Shown: positions 15,982 to 24,876 of the stretch, piece after piece
Layout: each line of letters starts with the position of its first letter
Numbering within the stretch: the stretch's first letter is position 1
Source of the DNA: Pukyongia salina
GTDB lineage: Bacteria; Bacteroidota; Bacteroidia; Flavobacteriales; Flavobacteriaceae
Length of the DNA stretch: 64,000 nt
Assembly (NCBI RefSeq): GCF_002966125.1
Contig: NZ_CP027062.1
Coordinates: 2,046,001 to 2,110,000 of the forward strand
Direction of reading: 5' to 3'
Made by a program: the position numbers and the translations under genes
Notes under the pieces: generated by a model
Database searches by the model: none
Seen by the model: only the letters and a program-made list of their open reading frames with translations
What the model was told of the DNA's origin: nothing

Positions 15982-18015
15982 ATGAAGAGTACGTTTTTTA
16001 TAGCGATGGCTATGAGCGGATTATTGCTCATTTCGTGCGGGGATGATAAGAATAATGAACAACAAAACCCCGATGTCGCAGAAGTTGTCGCTGATAACTT
16101 CGATTACCAGGTCGACCAATTTGCCGACCTGAAAGTATTACGTTACCAGATCCCGGGTTGGGACGATCTATCCTTGGATGAGCAAAAGCTTGTTTACTAT
16201 CTAACACAGGCAGGTCTTGCCGGTCGTGATATTATGTGGGCGCAGAATTATCGACATAACCTTACCATTAGAAAAGCCCTGGAAAATATCTATACTTCCT
16301 ATAACGGTGATAAGAATAGTGAAGATTGGAAGAACTTCGAGATCTATCTGAAAAGAGTTTGGTTCTCTAACGGGATACATCATCACTACAGTACTGCTAA
16401 AATAAAGCCCGATTTCTCGGCAGATTATCTTCGTAGTTTACTAACGGCTACTGGAACAACCTTGGAAGGTGAAGCTTTCGATGTGATCTTCAATGATAAG
16501 GATGCGAAAAAAGTAAATCTTTCTAAAGATGCTGATATAGTGTTGGAAAGTGCCATTAACTTTTATGGGCCCGATGTTACCAATGCCGATGTAGAGCGAT
16601 TCTACGGTGCTATTGAGGTAGATAGTGAAGAACCTATCGAAGTTGGATTAAATACTAAATTGGTGAAGGAAAATGGAGTTTTGGTAGAAAAAGTTTATAA
16701 GAGTGGTGGTCTATATGGAGAAGCTATCGATAAGATCATTTACTGGCTTGAAAAAGCAAAAGGGGTGGCCGAAGATGAAAAGCAGGCCACAGCACTAGGC
16801 CTTCTTATCGACTACTATAAAACCGGAGATCTGGAAACCTGGGATGACTATTCGGTGGCCTGGGTGAATTCCACCGAAGGAGATATAGACTGGATCAATG
16901 GGTTTATTGAGGTGTATAACGATCCCAAAGGATATAAAGGCTCTTATGAGACCATCGTTGAGATAAAAGATTTCGACATGTCCAAAAAGATGGCCGTCTT
17001 ATCTAAAGAAGCACAATGGTTCGAGGATAACTCACCACTCATGCCCGAGCACAAGAAGAAAGAAGTTAAAGGAGTATCGTACAAGACCGTGATCGTTGCT
17101 GGAGAAGCGGGTGACGCGTCACCTAGTACTCCTATTGGAGTAAATCTTCCTAATAACAACTGGATTCGCCAGAAACACGGAAGTAAATCTGTTTCACTTG
17201 GAAACATAATCAACGCCTACAATAATGCCGGCGGAAGTGGTCGACTTGAGGAATTTGCGCATGATGAGGAAGAGATCGAACTTGAAAAGAAATACGGTCA
17301 ATTGGCCGATAAACTTCACACGGCACTTCACGAAGTGGTTGGACATGCATCGGGACAGATCAATCCGGGAGTTGGAACTCCCAAGGAAACCCTGAAAAGT
17401 TATAAATCGACTATTGAAGAAGGACGTGCAGATCTTTTTGGTCTTTATTATTTAATGGATCCGAAATTACAGGAACTTGGCCTTGTTGAAGATTGGGAAG
17501 CAACTGGTAAAGCTGCTTACGACGGGTATATTCGTAACGGACTATTAACGCAATTAATTCGTCTTGAACTTGGTGATGATGTGGAGGAATCTCATATGCG
17601 TAACAGGCAGTGGGTTAGTGCCTGGGCCTTCGAAAAAGGTCAGGTAGACGGTGTGATCGAGAAAGTTACTCGTGATGGAAAAACCTACTACGATATTAAG
17701 GATTACAATAAATTAAGAGAGATCTTCGGGATGCTATTGAAAGAAACTCAGCGTATAACTTCTGAAGGAGATTACGAGGCTGCCAAAGCCCTGGTTGAGG
17801 ACTACGGTGTAAAAGTAGATCCTGTTATACACAAAGAAGTGCTGGATAGAAACAGCAAGTTCAAATCTGCTCCCTATAGTGGATTTGTAAATCCTGTTAT
17901 CGTTCCAAGTACCAATGACGCAGGTGAGATTACTGGTTTTATGATCAAACAACCGGATACTTTCGAGGAGCAAATGCTTAACTATTCGAAGGAATACGGA
18001 TATTTATCGAACTAA
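15982..18015 (+). CDS. Dipeptidyl-peptidase III (M49) lipoprotein
   Basis: 677 aa. M49 enzymes are zinc exopeptidases that remove dipeptides from the N-terminus of oligopeptides. The M49 hallmark HEXXGH is present as HEVVGH at about residues 450-455, and the third zinc ligand lies in EEGRADLFGLYYL near residue 480 (EECRAE in eukaryotic DPP III). The N-terminus MKSTFFIAMAMSGLLLISCG is a lipoprotein signal, so this copy is predicted to be exported and lipid-anchored, unlike cytosolic animal DPP III. Start ATG 15982 gives the signal; a TTG upstream lies at the -7 box. Ends before a strong terminator. Homologues in databases may carry misleading names. Confidence 0.88.
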   Translation: MKSTFFIAMAMSGLLLISCGDDKNNEQQNPDVAEVVADNFDYQVDQFADLKVLRYQIPGWDDLSLDEQKLVYYLTQAGLAGRDIMWAQNYRHNLTIRKALENIYTSYNGDKNSEDWKNFEIYLKRVWFSNGIHHHYSTAKIKPDFSADYLRSLLTATGTTLEGEAFDVIFNDKDAKKVNLSKDADIVLESAINFYGPDVTNADVERFYGAIEVDSEEPIEVGLNTKLVKENGVLVEKVYKSGGLYGEAIDKIIYWLEKAKGVAEDEKQATALGLLIDYYKTGDLETWDDYSVAWVNSTEGDIDWINGFIEVYNDPKGYKGSYETIVEIKDFDMSKKMAVLSKEAQWFEDNSPLMPEHKKKEVKGVSYKTVIVAGEAGDASPSTPIGVNLPNNNWIRQKHGSKSVSLGNIINAYNNAGGSGRLEEFAHDEEEIELEKKYGQLADKLHTALHEVVGHASGQINPGVGTPKETLKSYKSTIEEGRADLFGLYYLMDPKLQELGLVEDWEATGKAAYDGYIRNGLLTQLIRLELGDDVEESHMRNRQWVSAWAFEKGQVDGVIEKVTRDGKTYYDIKDYNKLREIFGMLLKETQRITSEGDYEAAKALVEDYGVKVDPVIHKEVLDRNSKFKSAPYSGFVNPVIVPSTNDAGEITGFMIKQPDTFEEQMLNYSKEYGYLSN

Positions 18016-18038
18016 AGAATCTACCACATATTGATAGA

Positions 18039-18066
18039 AAAAGCCCCGCAATCGCGGGGCTTTTAT
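18039..18066 (+). terminator. Rho-independent terminator
   Basis: 11-bp stem (18039-18049 with 18054-18064), AATC loop, followed by TTATTTTG. Ends the DPP III transcript. Confidence 0.9.
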
Positions 18067-18119
18067 TTTGTAATAAATGCTTATCTTTTCCATCGCAAAC
18101 TATTACCAACCTAAATGTC

Positions 18120-19871
18120 ATGAAGATTTTAATACCCTCTGTTTTACAAGTAGTTCTATTGTTTAATTTCGCCTTAATTTATGGCCAGGCGCAATTTGAA
18201 AATCAAGCCGAGTCTCTTGGAGCGGGGATCGCTTATGGAAATATACAGCTTGGAGCGGGAGTCTCATTTTTCGATTACAATAACGACGGTCTTGACGATA
18301 TCACTATACCCGCCTCAAATTCCCGAAATTTCACCTTCCTGAAGAATATGGGCGGTACTTTTCAGGAGGAAAACCTGGGAATCGACAGCAACGGTTTTCA
18401 ATCGAGGCAAGCGATGTGGGTGGATTTTGATAATGACGGTGATAACGACTTTTTCGCAACCAGTGACCAGGATTGGTCCCGTTTGTACCAAAACAACGGT
18501 GACGGTACCTTTACAGACATTACACTGGCTGCAGGCCTTCCCACTGTGATCTACGATACCTACGGAGCTGCATGGGGAGATTTTAATAACGACCGGCATT
18601 TGGATGTTTTTTACTCAATTCGGGATGAGAACCAGATCATACCCAATATCCTATACCAGAATAACGGAGATGGTACCTTTACCAATGTGACAATAGCAGC
18701 TGGGTTGGAAACCACAGGATATTTGTCCTTTTGTGCTTCTTTTTTCGATATGGATAAGGATGGCGATCAGGACCTGTATGTAGCTAATGATAAGTACGAC
18801 TCTCCCAACTTGATGTATAGAAATAATGGAGATGGAACCTTTACCAATGTGAGTGCATCCTCAGGGACAGGGATAGAGATTGATGCTATGAGTACAACTA
18901 TTGGCGATTACAACAATGATGGGTGGTTGGACATCTATGTGACCAATACCGAATTTACACCCCCTCCTCCCGGTGTAAACGGTAACGTACTGTTCAGAAA
19001 TAATGCAGATGGAACCTTCACCAATGTGGCTGCTTCAACCGGCACGATCTTTAACAGTGTAGGCTGGGGGGCGGTCTTCCTCGATGGCGATAACGAAGGA
19101 TTTACCGATCTCTATGTGAGTGGTGAATTTGAGGTTGATCCTGTATATCTTCCTTCCGCCTACTATGAGAACCAGGGCGATCACACCTTTGTCATCCCTA
19201 CGGGTATTGGTTTCGAGAATGATACACGACAAAGTTATGGTAATGCGATAGGGGATATCGACAATGATGGCTACCCAGACATTGTTGTGATGAACAACAA
19301 CGATCAAAACATATTCCTGTGGAAGAATACTAGTATTCAAAACCATAACTGGCTTAAAGTTAAATTGGAGGGCACACAAGGTAACCGGATGGGCATCGGT
19401 TCCTTTATTGAAGTGGGAACCACTCATGGAACCCAACTTCAATTCACGGTTTGTGGAGAAGGGTATCTAGGTCAGAATAGTGCATACGAATTCTTCGGCT
19501 TGAACGATGCCACCAACGTGGATTTCGTGAGAGTTACCTGGCCAAGTGGTATCGTGGATTATTTTGAGGATCTCAACGTTAATCAGCATATCACGATAAT
19601 AGAAGGAACTGGGATTTTATCTTCGGATAGTGCGAGTTTCGCGGTCTTTTCTATGTATCCGAACCCAGCCAGCGAATTGGTTTTTTTAAATTTTCCTTCG
19701 GAGGCAGAACGGCAATTAGTAGTATTGGACGTAACGGGTAAGGTGGTCATTTCAGAAGAAATATTTGGAAATACCCATCAAATGGACCTGTCTGTAATAT
19801 CAGGTGGAGTATATATTGTTGAGGTTCGATTTAACGGAAATGTGCACAGAAAGAAACTGATAAAGCACTAG
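18120..19871 (+). CDS. CRTAC1-like FG-GAP/VCBS repeat protein with T9SS sorting domain
   Basis: 583 aa. Signal peptide (MKILIPSVLQVVLLFNFALIYGQ), then about seven FG-GAP blades each with a calcium-binding DxDxDG-type loop (DYNNDGLDD, DFDNDGDND, DMDKDGDQD, DYNNDGWLD, DIDNDGYPD), then an ASPIC/UnbV domain (~410-490; WPSGIVDYFEDLNVNQHITI), then a T9SS type A domain (MYPNPASELVFLNF, SGGVYIVEVRFNG, ending KKLIKH). Such proteins are exported to the cell surface and are thought to be adhesive or scaffold propellers; no catalytic site is seen. ATG 18120 is the only sensible start. Confidence 0.9.
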   Translation: MKILIPSVLQVVLLFNFALIYGQAQFENQAESLGAGIAYGNIQLGAGVSFFDYNNDGLDDITIPASNSRNFTFLKNMGGTFQEENLGIDSNGFQSRQAMWVDFDNDGDNDFFATSDQDWSRLYQNNGDGTFTDITLAAGLPTVIYDTYGAAWGDFNNDRHLDVFYSIRDENQIIPNILYQNNGDGTFTNVTIAAGLETTGYLSFCASFFDMDKDGDQDLYVANDKYDSPNLMYRNNGDGTFTNVSASSGTGIEIDAMSTTIGDYNNDGWLDIYVTNTEFTPPPPGVNGNVLFRNNADGTFTNVAASTGTIFNSVGWGAVFLDGDNEGFTDLYVSGEFEVDPVYLPSAYYENQGDHTFVIPTGIGFENDTRQSYGNAIGDIDNDGYPDIVVMNNNDQNIFLWKNTSIQNHNWLKVKLEGTQGNRMGIGSFIEVGTTHGTQLQFTVCGEGYLGQNSAYEFFGLNDATNVDFVRVTWPSGIVDYFEDLNVNQHITIIEGTGILSSDSASFAVFSMYPNPASELVFLNFPSEAERQLVVLDVTGKVVISEEIFGNTHQMDLSVISGGVYIVEVRFNGNVHRKKLIKH

Positions 19872-19878
19872 ATCGCCA

Positions 19879-20067
19879 CTATTGCTTCAGTAACCATTTT
19901 GCCATTAACAACAGGCCTACGAAAACCAGGAAACCTACCAGGATCCAGATAGTTCCTTTGTAATGCCGACGGTGTAATTTTTTATCTCTACGATAGGCAA
20001 TAACCACAATGGTTACAAACACAATTACAAAGCAAATAGAGAAGATCAACTGTCCGGTAGTGAACAT
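19879..20067 (-). CDS. Small membrane protein, two TM helices
   Basis: 62 aa. Helix 1 ~7-26 (LIFSICFVIVFVTIVVIAYR), a basic loop RRDKKLHRRHYKG, helix 2 ~39-59 (GTIWILVGFLVFVGLLLMAK). The positive loop predicts both ends outside the cytoplasm. It has its own -7 box 22 nt upstream and is divergent from the MazG-like gene. Function unknown, family not recognised. Confidence 0.65.
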   Translation of the reverse strand: MFTTGQLIFSICFVIVFVTIVVIAYRRDKKLHRRHYKGTIWILVGFLVFVGLLLMAKWLLKQ

Positions 20068-20074
20068 AAATTTG
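20067..20074 (+). promoter_or_regulatory. -7 promoter box of the MazG-like gene
   Basis: TAAATTTG, exact match, 40 nt before ATG 20115. It overlaps the first codon of the divergent small membrane protein gene. Confidence 0.45.
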
Positions 20075-20088
20075 TAGTTTTACGACTT

Positions 20089-20096
20089 CAAAAATA
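20089..20096 (-). promoter_or_regulatory. -7 promoter box of the small membrane protein gene
   Basis: Reads TATTTTTG on the minus strand, 21 nt before the start codon at 20067. Together with 20067-20074 it makes a crossing pair of promoters. Confidence 0.45.
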
Positions 20097-20114
20097 CAAC
20101 CTTAAACCCACTTT

Positions 20115-20501
20115 ATGAAAAACAAAATTGCTGCGGTACACGAATTTCATTCGGCATTCGGACTCGGAATAAAAAACGAACCTACGGCCAACCTCGGAGA
20201 GGCAAAAAACCTGTTGCGATACAAACTAATGAGGGAAGAAAATGAAGAGTACCTCGAAGCAGCCAATAAAGATGATCTGGTTGAAGTAGCCGATGCGCTC
20301 GGGGATATGTTATACATTCTTTGCGGTACTATAATCGAACACGGGATGCAGGAAAAGATCGAAGAAGTTTTCAATGAAATACAACGAAGTAATATGAGTA
20401 AGTTGGGAGCCGATGGTAAACCTATTTATCGTGAGGACGGGAAAGTACTGAAAGGGCCCAATTATTTTAAACCCGATATTGAGAACATTCTCTCCAAATA
20501 A
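20115..20501 (+). CDS. MazG-like nucleotide pyrophosphohydrolase
   Basis: 128 aa. All-alpha NTP-pyrophosphatase fold: EFHSAFGLGIKNEP, then the metal-binding acidic set REENEEYLEAANKDDLVEVA and DALGDMLYILCGTIIEHG, i.e. the ExxE...ExxD arrangement that coordinates Mg2+. The C-terminal YREDGKVLKGPNYFKPDIE is typical of the phosphoribosyl-ATP-pyrophosphohydrolase-like subgroup of MazG superfamily proteins. These enzymes hydrolyse (d)NTPs to (d)NMPs and pyrophosphate; the true substrate here is unknown. It is not beside his genes, so a HisE role is unlikely. Confidence 0.82.
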   Translation: MKNKIAAVHEFHSAFGLGIKNEPTANLGEAKNLLRYKLMREENEEYLEAANKDDLVEVADALGDMLYILCGTIIEHGMQEKIEEVFNEIQRSNMSKLGADGKPIYREDGKVLKGPNYFKPDIENILSK

Positions 20502-20574
20502 CAGATATCAAGTTTCCTTTACCCCTAATAAAGACACTTAATGTTTTGAAAGTTTGTGCTGCCGCACTTGTAGA

Positions 20575-21645
20575 TTACAGCACCCGGTATCTCCAGCCAA
20601 ATGGATCTTCAGATCGGTTGTATTGAATATCCATTAACTTAGATTTGAACATGGTGGCGTAGCTTTCTTCCAGCACAGGTAGATCGAAGATCTTCTCTCC
20701 ATGGCCAAAGGTGCTTATAGGACTAATTACCGCGGCGGTTCCCGCTCCAAATATTTCCATCAGAGTACCATTTTTATGTGCTTCTTTGATCTCACTAACC
20801 TTTACTCTTCTTACTTCGGTAGGAATATTGAGAGTTTCAGCTAGTTTTAAAACACTCTTTCGGGTAACTCCATCCAGAATGCGGTCACTTGTTGGAGCCG
20901 TTATCAGGGTATCGTTTATTCGGAAGAAAATATTCATGGTACCGGCTTCCTCCAGGAATTCATGACTATGAGAATCTGTCCAGATCACCTGTTGAAAACC
21001 TTTTTCCCTGGCAAGGTTTGTAGGATAGAATTGCGCTCCGTAATTCCCTGCAGCTTTGGCAAATCCAACTCCACCATCGGCCGCCCGACTGTAGTGCTCA
21101 GAGAAGACCACTTTCACATCTCCGGTATAATACGCCTGGGCAGGAGATAATAAGATCATAAACTTATATTCGGTGGAAGGAGAAGCAGAAACTCCAGCTT
21201 GGGTGGCAATTACAAATGGTCTTATATACAAGGAATTTCCTATACCGGGTTTGATCCATTCTGAGTCCAGTTGCAGAATTTCGTTTAGAGCGTCAAAGAA
21301 CAGCTCTTTAGGAAATTCCGGGATTGCCATCCGTTTAGCCGATTTGTTAATGCGTTTAAAGTTTTGTTCAGGCCTGAAAAGAAAGATACCCCCATTGTCG
21401 TCTTTATAGGCTTTCATACCCTCAAACACGGCCTGACCGTAATGAAATACCTTGGCAGCTGGCGAAATAGTGAGCGGACCAAAAGGTTGAATTATGGGAT
21501 CCTGCCAGCGACCCTCCTTGAAATCGCAAGAGAACATATGGTCTGAAAAAACACTCCCAAATTGCAATGAATTGAAATTAACTTCATTAATTCTTGAGGA
21601 GGGAATTTTGCGCACCGTTATCTTGGAGGGAGTGGTTATATTCAT
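20575..21645 (-). CDS. ilvE: Branched-chain amino acid aminotransferase
   Basis: 356 aa, fold type IV PLP enzyme. It transfers the amino group between glutamate and the 2-oxo acids of Leu, Ile and Val. Signature regions: FHYGQAVFEGMKAY, SLYIRPFVIATQ, the PLP-lysine in FAKAAGNYGAQ at about residue 195, EFLEEAGTMNIFF and SDRILDGVTRKSVL. The length matches the eukaryotic-like/Bacteroidota BCAT subgroup. It stands alone; an inverted repeat lies in the shared promoter region with the divergent DUF4920 gene. Confidence 0.93.
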   Translation of the reverse strand: MNITTPSKITVRKIPSSRINEVNFNSLQFGSVFSDHMFSCDFKEGRWQDPIIQPFGPLTISPAAKVFHYGQAVFEGMKAYKDDNGGIFLFRPEQNFKRINKSAKRMAIPEFPKELFFDALNEILQLDSEWIKPGIGNSLYIRPFVIATQAGVSASPSTEYKFMILLSPAQAYYTGDVKVVFSEHYSRAADGGVGFAKAAGNYGAQFYPTNLAREKGFQQVIWTDSHSHEFLEEAGTMNIFFRINDTLITAPTSDRILDGVTRKSVLKLAETLNIPTEVRRVKVSEIKEAHKNGTLMEIFGAGTAAVISPISTFGHGEKIFDLPVLEESYATMFKSKLMDIQYNRSEDPFGWRYRVL

Positions 21646-21670
21646 CGTGGGGTGGTTTAAAGGGTAAAAT

Positions 21671-21688
21671 TAGGCAAAAAATTGCCTA
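21671..21688. promoter_or_regulatory. Inverted repeat in the ilvE / DUF4920 intergenic region
   Basis: Perfect 7-bp arms TAGGCAA and TTGCCTA around AAAA, 26 nt upstream of the ilvE start. It overlaps a near-match to the -7 box (ATTTTTTG on the minus strand), as expected for an operator, but a hairpin or chance is possible. Confidence 0.4.
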
Positions 21689-21754
21689 TAAAAAACGTAA
21701 AATATTCATAAAATTGCAGTATATTATTAGCTATACTAAATTTAAACTACTACT

Positions 21755-22282
21755 ATGAAAAAATTATCATTATTGGCCTTTGCACTTGTTGTTTTAGTGG
21801 CCTGTAATTCTGATAAAAAGAAAGAAGAATCTGTTGTTGAGACCGAAACTCAGGAAATTGCATACCAGTCTTTTGGTGAAAAAATTACTGCGGAAAATGT
21901 AATATCTCGCGATGATCTTATCGAAAAATACAAAAACCTCAAACCCGGGGATTCTGTACTTGTTAAGTTTACTTCTGAAGTAAAAGAAGTGTGCCAGAAT
22001 AAAGGGTGCTGGATGAAAATGGATATGGGCGAAGACCAGGCCATGGTCCGCTTTAAAGATTATGGATTCTTTATGCCGAAGGATCTTGCAGGAACAGAGG
22101 TTATAGTTGAAGGTTATGCGTTTGTAGACGAAATGAGTGTGGATGATCAACGCCACTATGCAGAGGATGCAGGTAAATCGCCCGAGGAAATTGCTGCCAT
22201 TACCGAACCAAAAAGAACACTTTCCTTTACTTCCAGTGGTGTTCTAATTCCGCAAACAGAACCTGCCGTAGAGAAACAATAA
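21755..22282 (+). CDS. DUF4920 lipoprotein
   Basis: 175 aa. Lipoprotein signal MKKLSLLAFALVVLVAC (Cys ~17), an acidic linker, then a DUF4920 domain of OB-like beta character: YQSFGEKITAENVISRDDL, VLVKFTSEVKEVCQNKGCWM, VRFKDYGFFMPKDLAGTEVI, RTLSFTSSGVLI. The VC..KGCWM block with two Cys and the Trp is the family hallmark and could bind a metal; the function is unknown. It is followed after 3 nt by mnmD, so the two are co-transcribed. Confidence 0.85.
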   Translation: MKKLSLLAFALVVLVACNSDKKKEESVVETETQEIAYQSFGEKITAENVISRDDLIEKYKNLKPGDSVLVKFTSEVKEVCQNKGCWMKMDMGEDQAMVRFKDYGFFMPKDLAGTEVIVEGYAFVDEMSVDDQRHYAEDAGKSPEEIAAITEPKRTLSFTSSGVLIPQTEPAVEKQ

Positions 22283-22285
22283 ATT

Positions 22286-22957
22286 TTGAAACGTGAATTC
22301 CTTATTACGGGAGATGGTTCGTTAACGATCCATCTCCCTGAATGGAATGAACAATACCATTCTAAACACGGTGCCCTGGCAGAAGCACAGCATGTGTTTA
22401 TAGAAAGTGGTCTGCACCATTTCATTGGTAAGGAAAATCCCAAAACCGTCTCCATCCTTGAAATTGGTTTTGGTACTGGCCTCAATGCGTTTCTTACCTT
22501 ACTTTTTTGTTCAGATAGGAACATTGATATCACGTACACGGGCGTTGAAGCCTACCCGGTGATGGCGGATGAGATCGAAAAGCTCAATTACGCCCAATTA
22601 ACAGAGGTATCTGCAACCTTATTTAAAGATCTTCATAATACTCCCTGGGAGGTACCTGCGGAAATAACCAACTCGTTTCAGCTTACAAAACAAAAGAAAT
22701 TCTTTTCGGAAATAAATAACGAAGAGGAATTCGATATCATCTATTTCGATGCTTTTGGCCCAAGGGTACAACCCGATCTCTGGACCGAAGAGATCTTCAG
22801 TAAAATGTACAGTGCCCTAAAGCCCGGAGGTGTGTTGGTAACGTATTCGGCTAAAGGAAGTGTTAGGCGAGCGATGCAGGCCATGGGTTTTACTGTTGAA
22901 CGCCTTCCCGGCCCACCCGGCAAAAGAGAGATGCTAAGAGGTAGCAAAATTCCATAG
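22286..22957 (+). CDS. mnmD: tRNA U34 methyltransferase MnmD
   Basis: 223 aa. Stand-alone counterpart of the MnmC methyltransferase domain: it methylates the nm5(s2)U34 intermediate in certain tRNAs to mnm5 using SAM. Motifs: SLTIHLPEWNEQYHSKHGAL, motif I LEIGFGTGLNAFLTLL, YTGVEAYPV, the DAFGPRVQPDLWTEEIF block, and KGSVRRAMQAMGFTVERLPG then GKREML. No C-terminal oxidase is present, as usual outside enterics. The start is a TTG three bases after the preceding stop; no in-frame ATG gives the conserved N-terminus. Confidence 0.88.
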   Translation: MKREFLITGDGSLTIHLPEWNEQYHSKHGALAEAQHVFIESGLHHFIGKENPKTVSILEIGFGTGLNAFLTLLFCSDRNIDITYTGVEAYPVMADEIEKLNYAQLTEVSATLFKDLHNTPWEVPAEITNSFQLTKQKKFFSEINNEEEFDIIYFDAFGPRVQPDLWTEEIFSKMYSALKPGGVLVTYSAKGSVRRAMQAMGFTVERLPGPPGKREMLRGSKIP

Positions 22958-23097
22958 CACCTAGATCATACTGGAAGATACAGCTATAATTTATTATGAT
23001 CTTAATCTGAAATTGTACACCCACGGGCACTACCTCCTAAACTTGCGTTAAACACTTGGAGTTCCGTGCTATTTGAATTAATTTCGATAAAAATTTT

Positions 23098-24006
23098 ATG
23101 AAAGTTTTAATCACGGGAGCCACTGGTTTGATAGGATCTCGTTTAGCAAAAGCCTGTCTGGAAAAGGGCTATGAAGTAAACTATCTCACCACAAGCAAAG
23201 AAAAGGTTGATTCTGAAAACGGATCTCAAGGATTTTATTGGAATCCTAAAAAAGGAGAGCTTGATGCTGAAGCACTTACTGATGTTTCGGTGATTTTTCA
23301 TCTGGCCGGGGCCAGCATTTCAAAACGTTGGACACAGTCTTACCGAAAGACTATAATCGAAAGCAGGACTAATACTGCAGACCTCTTATACAAGGCACTT
23401 CAGAATAAAACCCATACCGTAGAACACTTTATCTCGGCCAGTGGCATAGGAATTTACCCGGCTTCTTATACTAATTTGTATACAGAAGACAGCAACGAAC
23501 AAAACCCGGCTTTTCTGGGAGAGGTAGTTCGTGTATGGGAGAAGGCCGCAGATCAATTCGAATCGCTGGGAATTTCTGTAACTAAAGTACGTACCGGTTT
23601 GGTACTGGCGAAGGACGGAGGAGCTTTACCGGAGATCGCTCGTCCCATAAAGATGTGGGTTGGTGCTCCTCTTGGATCGGGAAAGCAATGGCAATCCTGG
23701 ATCCATATAGAGGACATGATAAGGATCTATATGTTTATTATGGAAGAGCATCTGGAAGGTACTTTTAATGCAGTAGCCCCTAATCCGGTGACCAATGCAC
23801 GGCTTACCAAAACCATAGCTAATATTCTTCAAAAACCACTATGGTTACCCAATATCCCGTCATGGGTGTTAAGACTAATCCTGGGAGATATGTCTAAGCT
23901 TATTCTTGAAGGGCAACTGGTAAGTTCAGAAAAGATTGAAAAACATGGTTTTACCTTTTATTATACCAAGCTGGAGAATACTCTTCAGGATCTTTTAAAA
24001 AAATAA
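23098..24006 (+). CDS. TIGR01777 family epimerase-like SDR protein
   Basis: 302 aa. Atypical extended SDR (YfcH-like). Rossmann motif ITGATGLIGSRL at the N-terminus, FHLAGASISKRWT, FISASGIGIYP, then VRTGLVLAKDGGALPEI and WIHIEDMIRIYMFIMEEHLE, with a C-terminal DUF1731-like segment (PLWLPNIPSWVLRLILGDMS). The usual SDR Tyr-x-x-x-Lys pair is not obvious, as typical of the family. Substrate unknown. The upstream region has only a near -7 box (TAATTTCG). A palindromic terminator overlaps its stop codon. Confidence 0.86.
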   Translation: MKVLITGATGLIGSRLAKACLEKGYEVNYLTTSKEKVDSENGSQGFYWNPKKGELDAEALTDVSVIFHLAGASISKRWTQSYRKTIIESRTNTADLLYKALQNKTHTVEHFISASGIGIYPASYTNLYTEDSNEQNPAFLGEVVRVWEKAADQFESLGISVTKVRTGLVLAKDGGALPEIARPIKMWVGAPLGSGKQWQSWIHIEDMIRIYMFIMEEHLEGTFNAVAPNPVTNARLTKTIANILQKPLWLPNIPSWVLRLILGDMSKLILEGQLVSSEKIEKHGFTFYYTKLENTLQDLLKK

Positions 24007-24036
24007 TGGGCGGCCCTTGGGCCGCCCATTTAATTT
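24005..24036 (+). terminator. Terminator overlapping the stop codon
   Basis: 26-nt almost perfect palindrome: 24005-24016 pairs with 24019-24030 around TT, then TTAATTTT. The first two bases of the stem belong to the stop codon TAA 24004-24006. It faces the convergent YceI gene and may work in both directions. Confidence 0.8.
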
Positions 24037-24051
24037 TAGATTTTAATCCGC

Positions 24052-24717
24052 TTACCTTTTAGCCTTCACATCGATAGTGATCTCCATTTCGTCTGAAATG
24101 AATTTATCTCCAATATCGGTAAAGATGGTTTTGGAGCCGAAATTCACACCCCATAAGGTTCGGTCCAGTACAAACGGTTCACTTTTTATGTTCACATTTT
24201 CGGCATCTACGGTTACCGTTGCAGGAAATTCTATATTATTGGTTTTGTCCTTAATGGTTAGGTTACCGCTAATCAAAGTCTTTCCTTCTTTTTCGGTCAT
24301 TCCGGTCAATTCGAAAGTTGAAACAGGATATTTTGTTACATTAAAGAAGTCTACCTCTTTTCCTTCAACAGTTCCTTTCAGGTGATTTTCCAGATTGGTT
24401 TTCATCTTTCCTTCCAGGTCAAGATCGGTAATAGTATGCATATCGATAGTAAAGTTCCCACTTTCTATCTTATTATCTTTAACTGCAACCTGTCCCTCTT
24501 TCAGAGAAATGGTACCGTGATGGGTCTTTAAAGGTTTTGAACCTTTCCAAAGGATCTGGGATGCGTCTGTATCTACCGTATAGGTCACAGCAGCTGCAGA
24601 TGTTTGTGCCACTTCTTTAACTTCGGAAGTGGTAGCATCGGCCCCCTTATCCTTGCACGATATTAATCCGGTAGCGATAAATGCTACCATTGCGGTATTT
24701 AAAAGCAACTTTTTCAT
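24052..24717 (-). CDS. YceI family lipoprotein
   Basis: 221 aa. Lipoprotein signal ending TGLISC (Cys ~21), a Thr/Ala-rich linker, then a YceI lipocalin-like beta-barrel (~45-221): YTVDTDASQILWKGSKPL, FTIDMHTITDLDLEGKMK, LENHLKGTVEGKEVDFFNVT, FELTGMTEKEGKTLISGNLT, LWGVNFGSKTIFTDIGDKF. YceI domains bind long isoprenoid or amide-bearing lipids in the periplasm. It is monocistronic between a terminator and the grpE promoter region. Confidence 0.87.
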   Translation of the reverse strand: MKKLLLNTAMVAFIATGLISCKDKGADATTSEVKEVAQTSAAAVTYTVDTDASQILWKGSKPLKTHHGTISLKEGQVAVKDNKIESGNFTIDMHTITDLDLEGKMKTNLENHLKGTVEGKEVDFFNVTKYPVSTFELTGMTEKEGKTLISGNLTIKDKTNNIEFPATVTVDAENVNIKSEPFVLDRTLWGVNFGSKTIFTDIGDKFISDEMEITIDVKAKR

Positions 24718-24808
24718 AGTAATTTCAGGTTTAATGGTTTAGGTGGTAAAAGTATTCAAGAAGTCGATATTAAGGTCTTAAACTTTTATTAAAATAAAGT
24801 GGTGACAT

Positions 24809-24841
24809 TTTGGCATTATAGCAGAATTGGCAATACTTTTG
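24809..24841 (+). promoter_or_regulatory. Promoter of grpE-dnaJ
   Basis: TTTG ending at 24812 and TACTTTTG at 24834-24841, spacing 21 bp: a full Flavobacterium-type promoter 35 nt before grpE. No CIRCE-type inverted repeat is seen, so heat control must use another route. Confidence 0.7.
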
Positions 24842-24876
24842 CTACCCCAAGAATACATTGAAAATTTAGATTTTAG

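Noticed and set aside
24718-24876. CIRCE or other heat-shock operator upstream of grpE
   Set aside because: No TTAGCACTC-N9-GAGTGCTAA-like repeat; only a housekeeping-type promoter is visible.
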